Shown: positions 5,552 through 6,043 of the stretch, in pieces
How the letters are laid out: the number at the start of each line of letters is the position of its first letter
How positions within the stretch are numbered: position 1 is the first letter of the stretch
From: Candidatus Rokuibacteriota bacterium
GTDB taxonomy: Bacteria; Methylomirabilota; Methylomirabilia; Rokubacteriales; CSP1-6
Length of the DNA stretch: 6,043 bases
Direction of reading: 5' to 3'
Assembly (NCBI GenBank): GCA_003221595.1
Contig: QHSM01000191.1
Span: 1 to 6,043 of the forward strand
Program-made: the position numbers and the translations under genes
The notes under the pieces: model-generated
Database searches by the model: none
Told to the model about the DNA's origin: nothing
Seen by the model: the letters and a program-made list of their open reading frames with translations, nothing else

Positions 5552-6043
5552 ATGAGCTACGAGGTCAAGGTCGAGGACGTCGAGTACCTCCGTCACGGGA
5601 ACACGCCATACCTGGCGACCATCTATCGGCCGCAGGGCAGTGGGCCCTTCCCGATCATGGTCGAGCTCCACGGGGGCGCCTGGTGTCGCTCGGATCGTCA
5701 CGGCGACAAGGTGATCCACGAGGCGCTCGCCAAGAGCGGCGTGATCGTGGCCACGCTCGACTGGCGGCAGCCGCCGACGGCGCCCTATCCCGCGTCGTTC
5801 CAGGACATCCACTACGGCATTCGCTGGATCAAGTCGCGGGCGGCGGAGCTGGGCGGGCGAGCCGATATGGTGGGCTCCATGGGCAACTCGAGCGGCGGGC
5901 ACCAGGCGATGCTGCTGGCGATGCGGCCGTTCGACCCGCGCTACAGCGCGCTGCCGCTGCCGGGCGCGCCGGCTCTCGACGCGACCGTGCGCGGCGTGAT
6001 CATGACCTCGCCTGTCATCGATCCGCTGGGCCGGTACCGCTAC
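5552..6043 (+). CDS. Alpha/beta hydrolase, esterase/lipase-like (partial, N-terminal part)
   Basis: The frame opens at ATG 5552, six bases after a strong AAGGAG ribosome site (5540-5545), and stays open for 164 codons to the window edge. The protein is of the carboxylesterase/lipase type that cleaves ester bonds. It has the oxyanion-hole motif HGGAW (40-44) and a following region LDWRQPPTAPYPASFQDIHYGIRWIK (69-94) matching the vDYRlaPe...fPaaxxDvxxalrW pattern of hormone-sensitive-lipase and BD-FAE-like esterases. The nucleophile elbow GNSSG (111-115) has Ser113 as the probable nucleophile. The catalytic Asp and His would lie beyond the window. There is no signal peptide, so it is probably cytoplasmic. 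It is transcribed away from the haloperoxidase-like gene. The substrate is unknown. Confidence 0.88.
   Translation, partial: MSYEVKVEDVEYLRHGNTPYLATIYRPQGSGPFPIMVELHGGAWCRSDRHGDKVIHEALAKSGVIVATLDWRQPPTAPYPASFQDIHYGIRWIKSRAAELGGRADMVGSMGNSSGGHQAMLLAMRPFDPRYSALPLPGAPALDATVRGVIMTSPVIDPLGRYRY

Noticed and set aside
5402..5902. A 166-codon minus-strand open frame over the spacer and hydrolase start
   Set aside because: It is mostly antisense to the hydrolase gene, which has a strong ribosome site and clear esterase motifs.

Overview
This 6,043-base window looks like chromosomal DNA of a high-GC bacterium. Third codon positions are strongly G/C biased, Shine-Dalgarno sites are of the GGAGG type, and two products carry twin-arginine (Tat) export signals. 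The gene style would fit a soil or subsurface lineage such as Rokubacteria/Methylomirabilota or a high-GC proteobacterium. No marker gene is present, so the taxonomic placement is only a guess. I see no mobile element, CRISPR array, tRNA or rRNA.

Layout, left to right: (1) 1-141 (+), the last 46 codons of a MalG-type ABC transporter permease. (2) 165-1505 (+), the Tat-exported solute-binding protein of the same transporter, so an import operon ends here. (3) 1530-2771 (-), a stand-alone FAD-dependent amine/amino-acid oxidoreductase of the DAO superfamily, convergent with the transporter operon. (4) 2770-3852 (+), a medium-chain dehydrogenase/quinone-oxidoreductase-like protein, divergent from the oxidoreductase. 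(5) 3849-5255 (-), a Tat-exported protein of the vanadium-dependent haloperoxidase/PAP2 family that lacks its last active-site motif. (6) 5256-5551, a noncoding divergent spacer with several short symmetric repeats. (7) 5552-6043 (+), the N-terminal part of an alpha/beta hydrolase that runs off the window.

Gene packing is very tight. The divergent pair 3/4 may share the 4-base palindrome CATG as overlapping start codons. The convergent pair 4/5 shares TTAA as overlapping stop codons. Each of the two convergent junctions carries a 7-bp GC-rich stem with no T-run, a plausible two-way terminator.

The genes do not form an obvious single pathway. The transporter imports an unidentified organic solute, perhaps a carbohydrate. 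The oxidoreductase, dehydrogenase and hydrolase are generic catabolic enzymes, and the haloperoxidase relative would act outside the cytoplasm. I found no convincing undescribed multi-gene system. The best leads are the missing vanadate-ligand segment in the haloperoxidase, the overlapping gene boundaries with a possible CTG start for the dehydrogenase, and the symmetric elements in front of the hydrolase.
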